Positions 53,487-62,248 of a DNA stretch of 64,000 nt are shown piece after piece (position 1 is the first letter of the stretch; each line of letters starts with the position of its first letter). This DNA comes from Bradyrhizobium sp. RP6 (GTDB lineage Bacteria > Pseudomonadota > Alphaproteobacteria > Rhizobiales > Xanthobacteraceae), in NCBI RefSeq assembly GCF_003837805.1, contig NZ_RQIT01000002.1, forward strand, positions 744,001 through 808,000, written 5' to 3'. The position numbers and the translations under genes are program-made. Under the pieces are notes generated by a model, which made no database searches, was not told the origin of the DNA, and worked only from the letters and a program-made list of their open reading frames with translations.

Positions 53487-54725
53487 CTAGGCGCCAGCCT
53501 TGTCTCCGGCTGTCACCAGGGATTTGAGGTCAAAGGAAGGATCTGCGGCTTGCTCCGGTGCAGGGGAGATCCCCGCGGCAATCAGGCGTCGGGCTGCCAT
53601 TTGCTCGCCTGGCCGGTTGACGGTGTCCACCGCGACCAATCGGCCCTGGCGATAGTAGAAGACCGAGAACCTTCCGTCGTCGACCGCACCTCGGACCGCC
53701 TGCCGATCATACTGTCCGGCCAGCCCGACAATCTGCAGTTTGACGTCGTATTGGTCGGACCAGAACCTCGGCACACTCTCATAGGGCGCTCGAGTCCCGG
53801 CGATCGCAAATCCGGCGGCCTTCGCTTGATCCTGGGCGTTTTGCACCGATTCCAATCTGACCCAGCTTTCGCAAAAGCGGTTGAAGTGGTTGGCGCAGTC
53901 ACCGGCCGCGAAGATGTCCGATGTTTCGGATTGTCCGTGCTCGTCAACAACGATTCCATTCGTGCATCTAAGCCCAGCCGAGCGCGCGATCTCGTCATTG
54001 GCGACACCGCCAATCCCCACCAGCACCAGGTCGGCGCGGACACTGGCACCGTTGCCCAGCACGACAGCGGAAACTTTTCGATCGCTTCCTTTGAAGGACG
54101 TAATCGTTTCGTTGAGCATCACGTCGACGCCAGCCCGCACATGCGTATCAAGAAGAAAGGCCGACAAGACCGGCGAGACCGCACGCTCAAGCAGGCGGCT
54201 GCTTGCTTCCACGACGGTGACCTTCTTGCCCAGCTTTGCCGCGGAGGCCGCAACTTCCAGCCCTATAAAGCCACCCCCGACGATGACGATCTCCGCGGCA
54301 TCGGCCAGACGTGCCTTCAGGTCGATCGCATCGTTCACTGAACGCAGATAGAAGATCCCATCGAAGTCCGCGCCCTCGACCGCGATGCGCCGCGCGCGCG
54401 AGCCTGTGGCGATGAGGAGTTTTTCAAACTCCAGAGCTTTGTCGCCGGCCAGAGTGACCTGTCGCGCGCGCAAATCAAGCAGCGTGGCGCGGTGCCCAAG
54501 AACGAGATCGATCTGCTTGCCTTCGAAAAAGGTCTCGTCGCGCAAGATCAGATTTTGCTCGCTGATGCGCCCGAGAAGGAAGTCCTTGGATAGCGGCGGC
54601 CTCTGATACGGCAACCACTCTTCGTCGCACACAATGGTGATGGGCTGAGAATAGCCGGCGTCACGAGCAGTGAGAGCGGCTTGAACCCCGGCATATGAGG
54701 CGCCGATGATGACCAGTCCCGTCAT
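53487..54725 (-). CDS. FAD-dependent ferredoxin reductase (rhodocoxin/putidaredoxin type)
   Basis: This is a 412-residue NADH-ferredoxin reductase. VIIGASYAGVQAALTARD is the FAD loop, VIVGGGFIGLEVAASAAKLGKKVTVVE is the NAD loop, and DIFAAGDCANHFN is the FAD flavin-contact motif. It overlaps the ferredoxin gene by four bases (ATGA). It would pass electrons from NADH to the 2Fe-2S ferredoxin and on to the Rieske oxygenase of the same island. Confidence 0.94.
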   Translation of the reverse strand: MTGLVIIGASYAGVQAALTARDAGYSQPITIVCDEEWLPYQRPPLSKDFLLGRISEQNLILRDETFFEGKQIDLVLGHRATLLDLRARQVTLAGDKALEFEKLLIATGSRARRIAVEGADFDGIFYLRSVNDAIDLKARLADAAEIVIVGGGFIGLEVAASAAKLGKKVTVVEASSRLLERAVSPVLSAFLLDTHVRAGVDVMLNETITSFKGSDRKVSAVVLGNGASVRADLVLVGIGGVANDEIARSAGLRCTNGIVVDEHGQSETSDIFAAGDCANHFNRFCESWVRLESVQNAQDQAKAAGFAIAGTRAPYESVPRFWSDQYDVKLQIVGLAGQYDRQAVRGAVDDGRFSVFYYRQGRLVAVDTVNRPGEQMAARRLIAAGISPAPEQAADPSFDLKSLVTAGDKAGA

Positions 54726-55045
54726 GACTGCCTCGCCGGCACATGGACCACCAACTCATCGAGAGGGGGCAGCACCTTCAGCTGGCAACTCAGCCGACTG
54801 TTCGGCCTTCGCTCTCCCGACACGGCGGATAGCAACTCGAGCTCTTCTTCGTCCGGCTGGGGGAGAGAGCTTGCTTGTTCTTCATCGACGTAGACGTGAC
54901 AGGTCGCGCAATCGAGACTGCCGCCGCATTCGCCGTCGATACCGTGAATACCGTTGCGAACGGCCGCGAGCATCACGCTCAGGTCGCGTCCGACCTCGAT
55001 GGATTTTTCGCTGCCGTCCCGCTGGACAAATCTCACTCGCGGCAT
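54722..55045 (-). CDS. 2Fe-2S ferredoxin
   Basis: This is a 107-residue adrenodoxin/putidaredoxin-type ferredoxin. Cluster ligands are Cys40, Cys46, Cys49 (ECGGSLDCATC) and Cys87 (LSCQL). It is first in the minus-strand unit with the reductase and iclR genes, with a putative IclR operator 22 bases upstream of its start. It likely serves the Rieske oxygenase. Confidence 0.94.
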   Translation of the reverse strand: MPRVRFVQRDGSEKSIEVGRDLSVMLAAVRNGIHGIDGECGGSLDCATCHVYVDEEQASSLPQPDEEELELLSAVSGERRPNSRLSCQLKVLPPLDELVVHVPARQS

Positions 55046-55066
55046 CCGACCTCAATTCCTTTGCAG

Positions 55067-55085
55067 TTGTTCGTTATAAGAACAT
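55067..55085. promoter_or_regulatory. Putative IclR operator 2
   Basis: TTGTTCG-TTATA-AGAACAT is a near-perfect inverted repeat upstream of the ferredoxin gene. It matches the perfect site at 55231-55249 at all but two arm bases and sits in the shared divergent promoter region 55046-55263. Confidence 0.7.
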
Positions 55086-55230
55086 AAGTTCGTTCATCGG
55101 TTACAGCAATTCTAAAAACCTCTCAATCTCGATCTGGTTGGCGCCGATGCGGTTGCATTGGGCAGAGGTTGCGGAAATATTTTGCTTGCTAGCTCGTCAC
55201 ATTGGAGTCATTCTGATGTAAACCGACCGG

Positions 55231-55249
55231 TTGTTCGATTACCGAACAA
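55231..55249. promoter_or_regulatory. Putative IclR operator 3 (perfect)
   Basis: TTGTTCG-ATTAC-CGAACAA has perfect seven-base inverted arms. It lies 14 bases before the ATG of the exported amidohydrolase, abutting its ribosome site (AAGGAAGG). Confidence 0.75.
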
Positions 55250-55263
55250 ACAAGGAAGGCGCG

Positions 55264-56949
55264 ATGAAGCTGACGACGGCGATCCTCGGAGTTGTGCTGA
55301 CATCAAGCGCGGCATTTGCCCAGCAGCAGGAGCCCAACGCCCCCTCGCTGGCCTTGATCAACGGCAAGATTCTCACCATGGACGGTCAGTCAAAGGTTGC
55401 GGAAGCGCTTGCCGTTCGCGACGGAAAAATCTTGGCCGTAGGAGACACCGCGACGATCAAGGCGTTGGCCGGAAATCGCACCCGCACGATCGACTTGCAG
55501 GGCAAGACTGTCATTCCCGGGCTGATCGACACGCACGCGCATTTCAGGGCCGCCGGTCTGTCCGACTACGTCGTGAGTATGAGCGGCGCCAAGACTGTTG
55601 CGGATGCCCTCGCAAGCATCAAGCAGTTCGTGGCGAAGAAGAAGCCCGGCGAGTGGATCATCGGAAGCGCCTGGCATCCGCCGTCACAACTCGCGGAAAA
55701 GCGCTACCTCACACGTCAGGAGATCGATGGCGTCGCGCCGAACAATCCGGTCTATCTGCGGACCGTTGGCCACTTCTCGATGGCCAATTCGATGGCGTTC
55801 GAGAAGGCCGGCGTAACCAAGGCCGCGCCAAACCCAAGCGGCGGATCGTTTGAGCGCGACAGTGCCGGTGACCTGACCGGCGTTCTGGTCGAGACGGCGA
55901 TCGATCAGGTCGAAAAGGCCGTTCCGGAGTGGACCGCGGACGACGAGTTTCGCCAATTCAAGCTCGCGGAAGGTGTGCTGAACTCGTTCGGGATCACCAG
56001 CGCCGTAGAAGGGGCCACCTCGCCCAGGGACATCGCGGCCCTGCAGCGAGTGGCGCAGGCGGGTGAAGCAACGCTACGGGTCGGCCTCATGTGGCGCCCG
56101 GAGCCCCCCGCCGAGAACGCGGCCTGGGAGGCCATCATGCAAGGCAATGGCGCCTCGTCGGGCTTTGGCGATGACTGGCTGAAGTTCGCCGGAATCAAGA
56201 TCCTCTACGATGGCGGCATGACGCTCAAGACGGCGCTCATGCGCGAGGCCTATCCAGACTCGCATGATGACTACCACGGCATTGCCCAGCAATCGCCGCA
56301 ACGTCTCAAGGAGCTGCTGTCCATTTGCAATCGCCACAACTGGCGCGTGGGTATCCATGCCGTCGGCGACAAGGGCATCGACCAAGTCCTTGATGCATTC
56401 GAAGCGGCCGACAAGGAAAAATCGATCAAGGATCGGCGTTTCGTCCTGATCCATGGAAGCTTGATAGTGCCGGAGCAAATGGAGCGCGCGAAGCGCCTCG
56501 GTGTCAGAGTCGACTTCCAGAACGTGTTCATGTGGGACAAGGCGGCGACCGTCGAGCGCTTCCTGGGTGCGGCGGTCGCCAATCGGGCCGTGCCCACCAG
56601 AACTCTCATCGAGAAGGTGGGGCTGAACAGCCTCGGCGCAGGCACCGACTTCCCGGTGAACACGATCAATCCCTTCATCAATATGTACATCATGGTGACC
56701 CGCAAGGATCCCGCCGGACGCGTTTATGGAGCGAACGAAGCCGTCAGCCGCGAGCAGGCGCTGCGCCTCTACACCAGCGCGGCATCGCACTACATGTTCG
56801 AGGAGAACGAGAAGGGGACGATCGAGGCGGGAAAACTGGCGGATCTGACCGCGTTGTCGGCGGACCTCATGACGGTCCCCGAGGAGCAGATCAAAGACAT
56901 CAAAGCCGACCTGACGATTGTCGGCGGCAAGATCGTGTTTCAGCGTTAG
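55264..56949 (+). CDS. YtcJ-like amidohydrolase, exported paralogue
   Basis: This is a 561-residue amidohydrolase-3 enzyme with a Sec signal peptide (MKLTTAILGVVLTSSAAFAQ), so it acts in the periplasm. The metal motif DTHAH is at 89-93, and GIHAVGD, LIHGSL and GTDFPV supply the rest. It is paralogous to the cytosolic enzyme at 50546. It heads the operon with the Rieske oxygenase, GS-like ligase and Liv transporter. The compartment difference suggests sequential or redundant hydrolysis outside and inside the cell. Confidence 0.9.
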   Translation: MKLTTAILGVVLTSSAAFAQQQEPNAPSLALINGKILTMDGQSKVAEALAVRDGKILAVGDTATIKALAGNRTRTIDLQGKTVIPGLIDTHAHFRAAGLSDYVVSMSGAKTVADALASIKQFVAKKKPGEWIIGSAWHPPSQLAEKRYLTRQEIDGVAPNNPVYLRTVGHFSMANSMAFEKAGVTKAAPNPSGGSFERDSAGDLTGVLVETAIDQVEKAVPEWTADDEFRQFKLAEGVLNSFGITSAVEGATSPRDIAALQRVAQAGEATLRVGLMWRPEPPAENAAWEAIMQGNGASSGFGDDWLKFAGIKILYDGGMTLKTALMREAYPDSHDDYHGIAQQSPQRLKELLSICNRHNWRVGIHAVGDKGIDQVLDAFEAADKEKSIKDRRFVLIHGSLIVPEQMERAKRLGVRVDFQNVFMWDKAATVERFLGAAVANRAVPTRTLIEKVGLNSLGAGTDFPVNTINPFINMYIMVTRKDPAGRVYGANEAVSREQALRLYTSAASHYMFEENEKGTIEAGKLADLTALSADLMTVPEEQIKDIKADLTIVGGKIVFQR

Positions 56950-57006
56950 TCCGCGTCCCGATAGCCGGAGGACGCATCTCGAAGCCGGAGAGAGGAGATC
57001 CAAGTC

Positions 57007-58365
57007 ATGATGAGCCAAGAGCAGAACGACCTCATTACCCGCGTCGGACCAAAGGCGCCCGCGGGAAAGCTGATGCGGATGTATTGGCAGCCTGCTGCAC
57101 TTGTCGACGAACTCGAGGAGGGGCGCCCGATCAAGGCCGTCAAGCTTCTCGGTGAGAACTTCGTTCTGTTCAGGGACGAAACGGGGCGCTATGGCCTGCT
57201 CGATCGCGACTGCCCGCATCGGGGCGCCGACCTTGCCTTCGGCCGGCTCGAGAACGGTGGTCTGCGCTGCGCCTTCCACGGGTGGCTGTTTGATGCCACG
57301 GGACAGTGTCTCGAGACGCCCGCCGAGCCCGCAAACTCCTCGCTCTGCAAGAACATCAAGCAGCGGTCCTATCCTGTCCTGGAGAAGGGGGGAATCCTGT
57401 GGGCGTATTTGGGTGAAGGCGAGCCGCCGGCGTTTCCGGAGATCGACTGCTTCGCCGCGCCGGGCGAATACACCTTCGCCTTCAAGGGCCTGATCGAATG
57501 CAATTGGCTGCAGGCCCTGGAAGTCGGCATCGACCCGGCTCACGCCTCGTTCCTTCACCGGTTCTTCGAGGATGAGGATGTATCGGCGGCTTACGGCAAG
57601 CAGTTCCGCGGTGCGTCGGCCGACTCGGAGATGCCCATGACGAAGGTCCTGCGCGAATACGACCGGCCGATCATCAACGTCGAGCACACTGAATACGGCC
57701 TGCGGCTCATCGCCTTGCGAGAAATCGACGAGCAGCGCACCCACGTTCGCGTCACCAACCAGCTATTCCCGCATGCGTTCGTCATTCCGATGAGCACGGA
57801 GATGACGATTACCCAGTGGCATGTGCCCGTCGACGACGAGAATTGCTATTGGTATGCGATTTTCACCAGCTACGCCGCGCCCGTCGACAAGGCGAAAATG
57901 CGCGCCCAGCGCCTCGAGCTTTACGAATTGCCGGAATACCGCTCGCGGAAGAACAAGTCGAACGACTACGGCTTCGACCCGCACGAGCAGGCGACCGAGA
58001 CTTACACCGGCATGGGCGCGGACATCAACGTCCATGACCAGTGGGCCGTCGAGTCGATGGGCGCCATTCAGGACCGGACGCGTGAGCATCTCGGGCAATC
58101 CGACAAGGCGATCATTCAGTACCGCCGGCTGCTTCGCCAGGAGATCGAGAAGGTGGCCTCCGGGGGCAAGCCGCTGTTGTTCCTCGACGCTGCCAGCGCG
58201 CGCAGCATCCAGGGGCCGGCCACAATGGACGGCATCGGTCCGACGAAGGGCTGGGAAACCTACTGGATGGAAGTGGACGTCAAGCGCCGTCGGGGCGCTC
58301 CCTGGGCCGCGCCGGTGCCCGCCGAGCTCGCCAAGAAGGTGCCTCACCTGACCGCCGCCGAATGA
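57007..58365 (+). CDS. Rieske non-haem iron oxygenase, phthalate-dioxygenase-like alpha subunit
   Basis: This is a 452-residue oxygenase. Rieske ligands are Cys69/His71 and Cys88/His91 (DCPHRGADLAFGR.., RCAFHGW). The mononuclear iron site is NWLQALEVGIDPAHASFLH with Asp176, His179 and His184. No beta subunit gene is present, as in homotrimeric or homohexameric phthalate-type enzymes. It needs the ferredoxin and reductase encoded at 53487-55045. Likely reactions are ring dihydroxylation, O- or N-demethylation or amine hydroxylation; the substrate is unknown. Confidence 0.93.
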   Translation: MMSQEQNDLITRVGPKAPAGKLMRMYWQPAALVDELEEGRPIKAVKLLGENFVLFRDETGRYGLLDRDCPHRGADLAFGRLENGGLRCAFHGWLFDATGQCLETPAEPANSSLCKNIKQRSYPVLEKGGILWAYLGEGEPPAFPEIDCFAAPGEYTFAFKGLIECNWLQALEVGIDPAHASFLHRFFEDEDVSAAYGKQFRGASADSEMPMTKVLREYDRPIINVEHTEYGLRLIALREIDEQRTHVRVTNQLFPHAFVIPMSTEMTITQWHVPVDDENCYWYAIFTSYAAPVDKAKMRAQRLELYELPEYRSRKNKSNDYGFDPHEQATETYTGMGADINVHDQWAVESMGAIQDRTREHLGQSDKAIIQYRRLLRQEIEKVASGGKPLLFLDAASARSIQGPATMDGIGPTKGWETYWMEVDVKRRRGAPWAAPVPAELAKKVPHLTAAE

Positions 58366-58393
58366 CCCAGGCCGGCCCAGCTCAGCAAAGGAG

Positions 58394-59842
58394 ATGTCGT
58401 TGAGTTTCGTCGAAAAGCACGGCCTCTGGTCGACCGAACAGAAGGAGGCTGCCATCCGCATGCGGCGGATGGCTGAGGAGCAGGAGCTGCATACGATCCG
58501 GCTCTCCTTCCCGGACCAGCACGGCATCTTGCGCGGCAAGGCGCTGGTCGCTTCCGAGGCGCTCTCGTCGATCGAGAGCGGCTGCTCGATAACGACGACG
58601 TTGCTCGCGAAGGACACCTCTCACCGCACGGTGTTTCCCGTCTTCACCGCTGGCGGCGGCTTTGGGATGAACGAGATGCAGGGGGGAGGCGACGTCGTGA
58701 TGGTCGCCGATCCCACCACCTTCAAGGTTCTCCCCTGGGCACCAAAAACCGGGTGGGTGCTTTGCGACCTCTACTTCTCCGACGGACGACCCGTGCCCTT
58801 CGCCTCCAGGGGCCTGTACCAATCCGTGCTGGGGCAGCTCAAAGACCGGGGCTATGACTTCAAAGCGGGCCTCGAGGTCGAATGCCACATCTTCAAAGTC
58901 GAGAATCCCCGACTAGCCCCTTGGGACGCCGGCAGTCCCGGTCAACCCGGTGAGCCTCCGGAGGTCAGCCTGCTTTCGCAGGGCTATCAGTACCTGACGG
59001 AGCAACGCTACGACCAGATGGAGCCTGCGCTCGAGCTGATCAGGCAAAACATCGTGGCGCTGGGCTTGCCGCTTCGGTCGATCGAGGTGGAGTACGGGCC
59101 GAGCCAATGCGAGTTCGTGTTTCAGCCCACCGTCGGCATTGAGCCGGCGGACACCATGGTGCTGTTTCGTACGGCAGTGAAGCAGATCTGCAACCGCCAC
59201 GGCTATCACGCGACCTTCATGTGCCGGCCGCGGATACCGAACGTGATGTCATCGGGGTGGCATCTTCACCAATCGCTGGTCTCGCGAACAGACGGCGTCA
59301 ACGCGTTCATGACGAGCGAACCGGCCGGTCTGTCGAAACTTGGCAAGCACTATATGGCCGGGTTGCTGGAGCATGCCAGGGCATCCGCGGTCTTCTCGAC
59401 GCCGACGATCAATGGCTACAAGCGCTACCGTTCCTATTCGCTGGCTCCGGATCGGGCGATCTGGGGACGCGACAACAGGGGCGTCATGATCCGCGTCCTG
59501 GGCGGTCCCGACGACAAAGCCACCCGGCTCGAAAACAGGATCGGCGAGCCGGCCGCAAACCCCTATCTGTACATGGCGTCGCAGATTCTGGCCGGCCTCA
59601 ACGGCATTGATCGCCAGCTCGATCCCGGTCCGTCGGCGGACACTCCCTACGAGACCAAGGCGAACCTCCTGCCGACCTCCTTGCGCGAGGCGGTGTTTGC
59701 GTTGCGCGATGACCCCTTCTTCCGCGAGGCTCTGGGAGAGAAATTCGTCGACTACTACGTTTTCATCAAGAACGCGGAAATCGAGCGCTTCCAATCCACG
59801 GTCACCGAGTGGGAGCAGCGAGAATATTTTGAAATGTTCTGA
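58394..59842 (+). CDS. Glutamine-synthetase-like gamma-glutamyl ligase
   Basis: This is a 482-residue GS-fold enzyme of the PuuA/IpuC/gamma-glutamylamide synthetase group. Conserved metal and ATP sites appear in GLEVECHIF, EVEYGPSQCEF and SSGWHLHQS, and the glutamate-side loop in NGYKRYRSYSLAPDRAIWGRDNRG with RLENRIGEPAANPYLYMA. Such enzymes ligate glutamate to amines. AAAGGAG abuts the ATG at 58394, so a TTG six bases later may be the true start. Its place between oxygenase and importer suggests amine capture before oxidation. Confidence 0.9.
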   Translation: MSLSFVEKHGLWSTEQKEAAIRMRRMAEEQELHTIRLSFPDQHGILRGKALVASEALSSIESGCSITTTLLAKDTSHRTVFPVFTAGGGFGMNEMQGGGDVVMVADPTTFKVLPWAPKTGWVLCDLYFSDGRPVPFASRGLYQSVLGQLKDRGYDFKAGLEVECHIFKVENPRLAPWDAGSPGQPGEPPEVSLLSQGYQYLTEQRYDQMEPALELIRQNIVALGLPLRSIEVEYGPSQCEFVFQPTVGIEPADTMVLFRTAVKQICNRHGYHATFMCRPRIPNVMSSGWHLHQSLVSRTDGVNAFMTSEPAGLSKLGKHYMAGLLEHARASAVFSTPTINGYKRYRSYSLAPDRAIWGRDNRGVMIRVLGGPDDKATRLENRIGEPAANPYLYMASQILAGLNGIDRQLDPGPSADTPYETKANLLPTSLREAVFALRDDPFFREALGEKFVDYYVFIKNAEIERFQSTVTEWEQREYFEMF

Positions 59843-59874
59843 AACAGCATCACTGAAGCGGAGAGAAGACAGAG

Positions 59875-61050
59875 ATGAGCTTGAGGTTTGGACTTGTTGG
59901 GGTCGTCGCGATTGCCACTGCCTGGATGTCGCCGGCGCAGTGCGACACGATCAAGGTGGGGATCATTGGCACCATGTCCGGTCCGTATGCCCTGTTCGGC
60001 CAGAACTTCAAGTACGGCATTGACGCCTGGGTGGCCGAGCATGGATCGAAAGTCGGCGGTCATCAGATCGAGTTTGTCTACCGCGACGAAGAATCGCCGA
60101 ACCCCGCCAAGTCGAAATCATTGGCTCAGGAGTTGATCGTCAAGGAGAAGGTTCAGTACATCGCGGGACTGTACTTCACTCCGGACGCCCTGGCCGTCGC
60201 TCCACTTCTTGAGGAAGCGAAGGTACCTATGGTCGTCATGAACGCCGCTACGTCCGCGATCGTCGAGAAGAGCCCCTACATCGTGCGGACGTCCTTTACG
60301 ATGTGGCAGAACACAGTCCCCGCGGCAAAGGTGGCGAAGGCCAGAGCGGCCAAGAAAGTGGCGATCGCCGTCAGCGATTACGGCCCCGGCATCGATGCTG
60401 AAGCAGCCTTCAAAAAGACGTTCGAGGCAGATGGAGGCACCATCGTCCAATCGATCAGGATGCCGCTCAATACGACCGACTTCGGCCCGATCATGCAAAG
60501 GATCAAGGATTCCGGCGCAGACATGATCTTCACGTTCTTGCCGGCCGGTCCGCCAACCCTGGGATTCGTCAAGGCCTATATCGACAACGGACTGAAAGCG
60601 TCCGGTGTGAAGTTGTTGTCCACGGGTGATGTCGTGACCGAGCCCGACCTTCCGAATATCGGTGACAGCGGCGAGGGCATCTTGTCGACTTACCACTACG
60701 CGGTCTCGCATGACTCGCCAGAGAACAAAACCTTCCTGGCCGATATGATCAAGGTTGGCGCCAAGCCTGACGACATCACCATGGCGTCTGTCGCCGCCTA
60801 TGACGGTGCTCGGCTCATTTACAAGATGGTTGAGGCCACGAACGGTCAAAAGGATCCGGACAAAGCCCTTGCGGCCGTGAAGGGTATGAAATGGGTCAGT
60901 CCGCGCGGACCCGTGTCGATCGACCCGGATACCCGACATATTCGTCAGAACGTGTATCTGCGCGAAGTCGTGAAGCAGGACGGCAAGTTCCTCAACAAGG
61001 AGCTGCAAACGTTCGATGCGCAGCCGGACTGGGGCCTGGCGAAGAACTAG
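59875..61050 (+). CDS. Branched-chain-type ABC substrate-binding protein (LivK-like)
   Basis: This is a 391-residue periplasmic protein with a signal peptide (MSLRFGLVGVVAIATAWMSPAQC). IKVGIIGTMSGPYALFGQNFKYGIDAWV and VEFVYRDEESPNPAKSKSLAQELIVKEKVQYI-like segments are typical of LivK/Leu-Ile-Val binders that also take aromatic acids and amides. It starts the importer part of the operon (32 bases after the GS-like gene). Confidence 0.93.
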   Translation: MSLRFGLVGVVAIATAWMSPAQCDTIKVGIIGTMSGPYALFGQNFKYGIDAWVAEHGSKVGGHQIEFVYRDEESPNPAKSKSLAQELIVKEKVQYIAGLYFTPDALAVAPLLEEAKVPMVVMNAATSAIVEKSPYIVRTSFTMWQNTVPAAKVAKARAAKKVAIAVSDYGPGIDAEAAFKKTFEADGGTIVQSIRMPLNTTDFGPIMQRIKDSGADMIFTFLPAGPPTLGFVKAYIDNGLKASGVKLLSTGDVVTEPDLPNIGDSGEGILSTYHYAVSHDSPENKTFLADMIKVGAKPDDITMASVAAYDGARLIYKMVEATNGQKDPDKALAAVKGMKWVSPRGPVSIDPDTRHIRQNVYLREVVKQDGKFLNKELQTFDAQPDWGLAKN

Positions 61051-61114
61051 AGCGGATCGCTCGCGAAGTAAATCTCGCGAGCAATCTCTTCATCGTGTCG
61101 GAGAAGGGCCCAGA

Positions 61115-61378
61115 ATGAGTGGTCGGTCGCAGTCTATTCGCTTCGTCAACGGTCGCATCTATCGCGATGCCAGCGACCGGATTCCGGCCGCTACGCTGGT
61201 GACGCAAAATGGCGCCATTGGTTTTGTCGGCCCTCAGGACGAGGCCCCCTCCGCAGACGCCACGGTCGATCTGTGCGGAGCAACTGTGATACCCGGCGTG
61301 ACGGACGCACACATCCATCTGTTCGGGATCGCTGCCGGACGGCTCCATATCAGCAAAGCCGTAGAAGTATTCAACTAA
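61115..61378 (+). pseudogene. N-terminal amidohydrolase stub (third YtcJ-like copy)
   Basis: This is an 87-residue frame that is the first quarter of an amidohydrolase: IRFVNGRIYRDASDRIPAATLVTQNGAIGFVG, then TVIPGVTDAHIHLFGIAAGR (metal His66/His68), then an abrupt ISKAVEVFN stop. The rest of the catalytic barrel is gone. Its stop overlaps the livH start (TAATG), so it is translated and coupled to the permease. It may be only a decay remnant kept as a translational leader. Confidence 0.75.
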
Positions 61379-62247
61379 TGGCGTGGACGGGTCTCAGCAT
61401 CGGGCTGGATGCCCTCTCGTACGGCATGGTGCTTTTCATCATCTCCATCGGGCTGTCCATCATGATGGGCCTGATGAGGGTGGTGAACCTCGCCCATGGC
61501 GCATTTGCGATGATCGGGGGATATCTCGCGTCTTTCGCGCTCAAGAACGCAGGAGTTGGATATCCGCTCGCGATTGTCCTGGCGGTCCTGGGCACCATCG
61601 CGATCGCCTTTCCGCTCGAGTTTCTTCTCTACCGCCGGATTTATCGCAAGTCCGATGAGCTGACCCAGATTTTGCTCACGATCGGCATTGCGTTCGTCAT
61701 CATCGGCGTTGCCAACTACATTCTTGGCCCGACAACCAAATCCATTCCGCTGCCTCCGCTGCTGAGCGGTCCCGTCGATCTCGGTTTCCGAATGATCCCA
61801 GCTCATCGGATCTTCGTGATGATTTGCGGAGTGTGCACCGCAGGCTTGCTCTGGCTACTGATCGACCGCACCGAGTTCGGGATCCGGCTGCGCGCCGCGG
61901 TCGACAACGGTGATATGGCCGAGTCGCTCGGAATCAAGACGCAGATCCTTTTTTCCGCGACATTCGCGCTTGCGGTCGGCCTGGCGGCGTTCGGAGGTGT
62001 GGTGGGCGCCGAACTCTTGCCCGTCGAACCATTTTACGCGCTCAGATATATGGTGACTTTCCTTGTCGTCGTCTCGGTCGGCGGCGCCGGATCGATACCG
62101 GGCGCCGTGGCGGCATCGATATTGCTTGGCCTTGCGGACACGACCGGCAAGTACCTTGCACCCGAATATGGTGAGTTCTTCTTCTATCTTGCGGTCATCC
62201 TGGTCGTGTTTCTGTTTCCGAACGGTCTTTTGGGCAGGAGACACTGA
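61378..62247 (+). CDS. livH: ABC permease, LivH family
   Basis: This is a 289-residue membrane protein with about eight spans: ALSYGMVLFIISIGLSIMMGLMRVVNLAHGAFAMIGGYLA is the N-terminal LivH signature, and GVVGAELLPVEPFYALRYMVTFLVVVSVGGAGSIPGAV is the conserved later part. The ATG overlaps the stop of the amidohydrolase stub (TAATG). It forms the channel with the LivM-type protein. Confidence 0.94.
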   Translation: MAWTGLSIGLDALSYGMVLFIISIGLSIMMGLMRVVNLAHGAFAMIGGYLASFALKNAGVGYPLAIVLAVLGTIAIAFPLEFLLYRRIYRKSDELTQILLTIGIAFVIIGVANYILGPTTKSIPLPPLLSGPVDLGFRMIPAHRIFVMICGVCTAGLLWLLIDRTEFGIRLRAAVDNGDMAESLGIKTQILFSATFALAVGLAAFGGVVGAELLPVEPFYALRYMVTFLVVVSVGGAGSIPGAVAASILLGLADTTGKYLAPEYGEFFFYLAVILVVFLFPNGLLGRRH

Positions 62248-62248
62248 C

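Noticed and set aside
56074..57744. Long minus-strand frame across the exported amidohydrolase and Rieske gene
   Set aside because: It spans two real genes and their intergenic ribosome site, and the product has no domain.
57007..59842. Identity as an aniline dioxygenase operon
   Set aside because: The GS-like ligase fits, but no beta subunit or glutamine amidotransferase-like gene is present and the oxygenase is phthalate-dioxygenase-like, so naming the substrate would be a guess.
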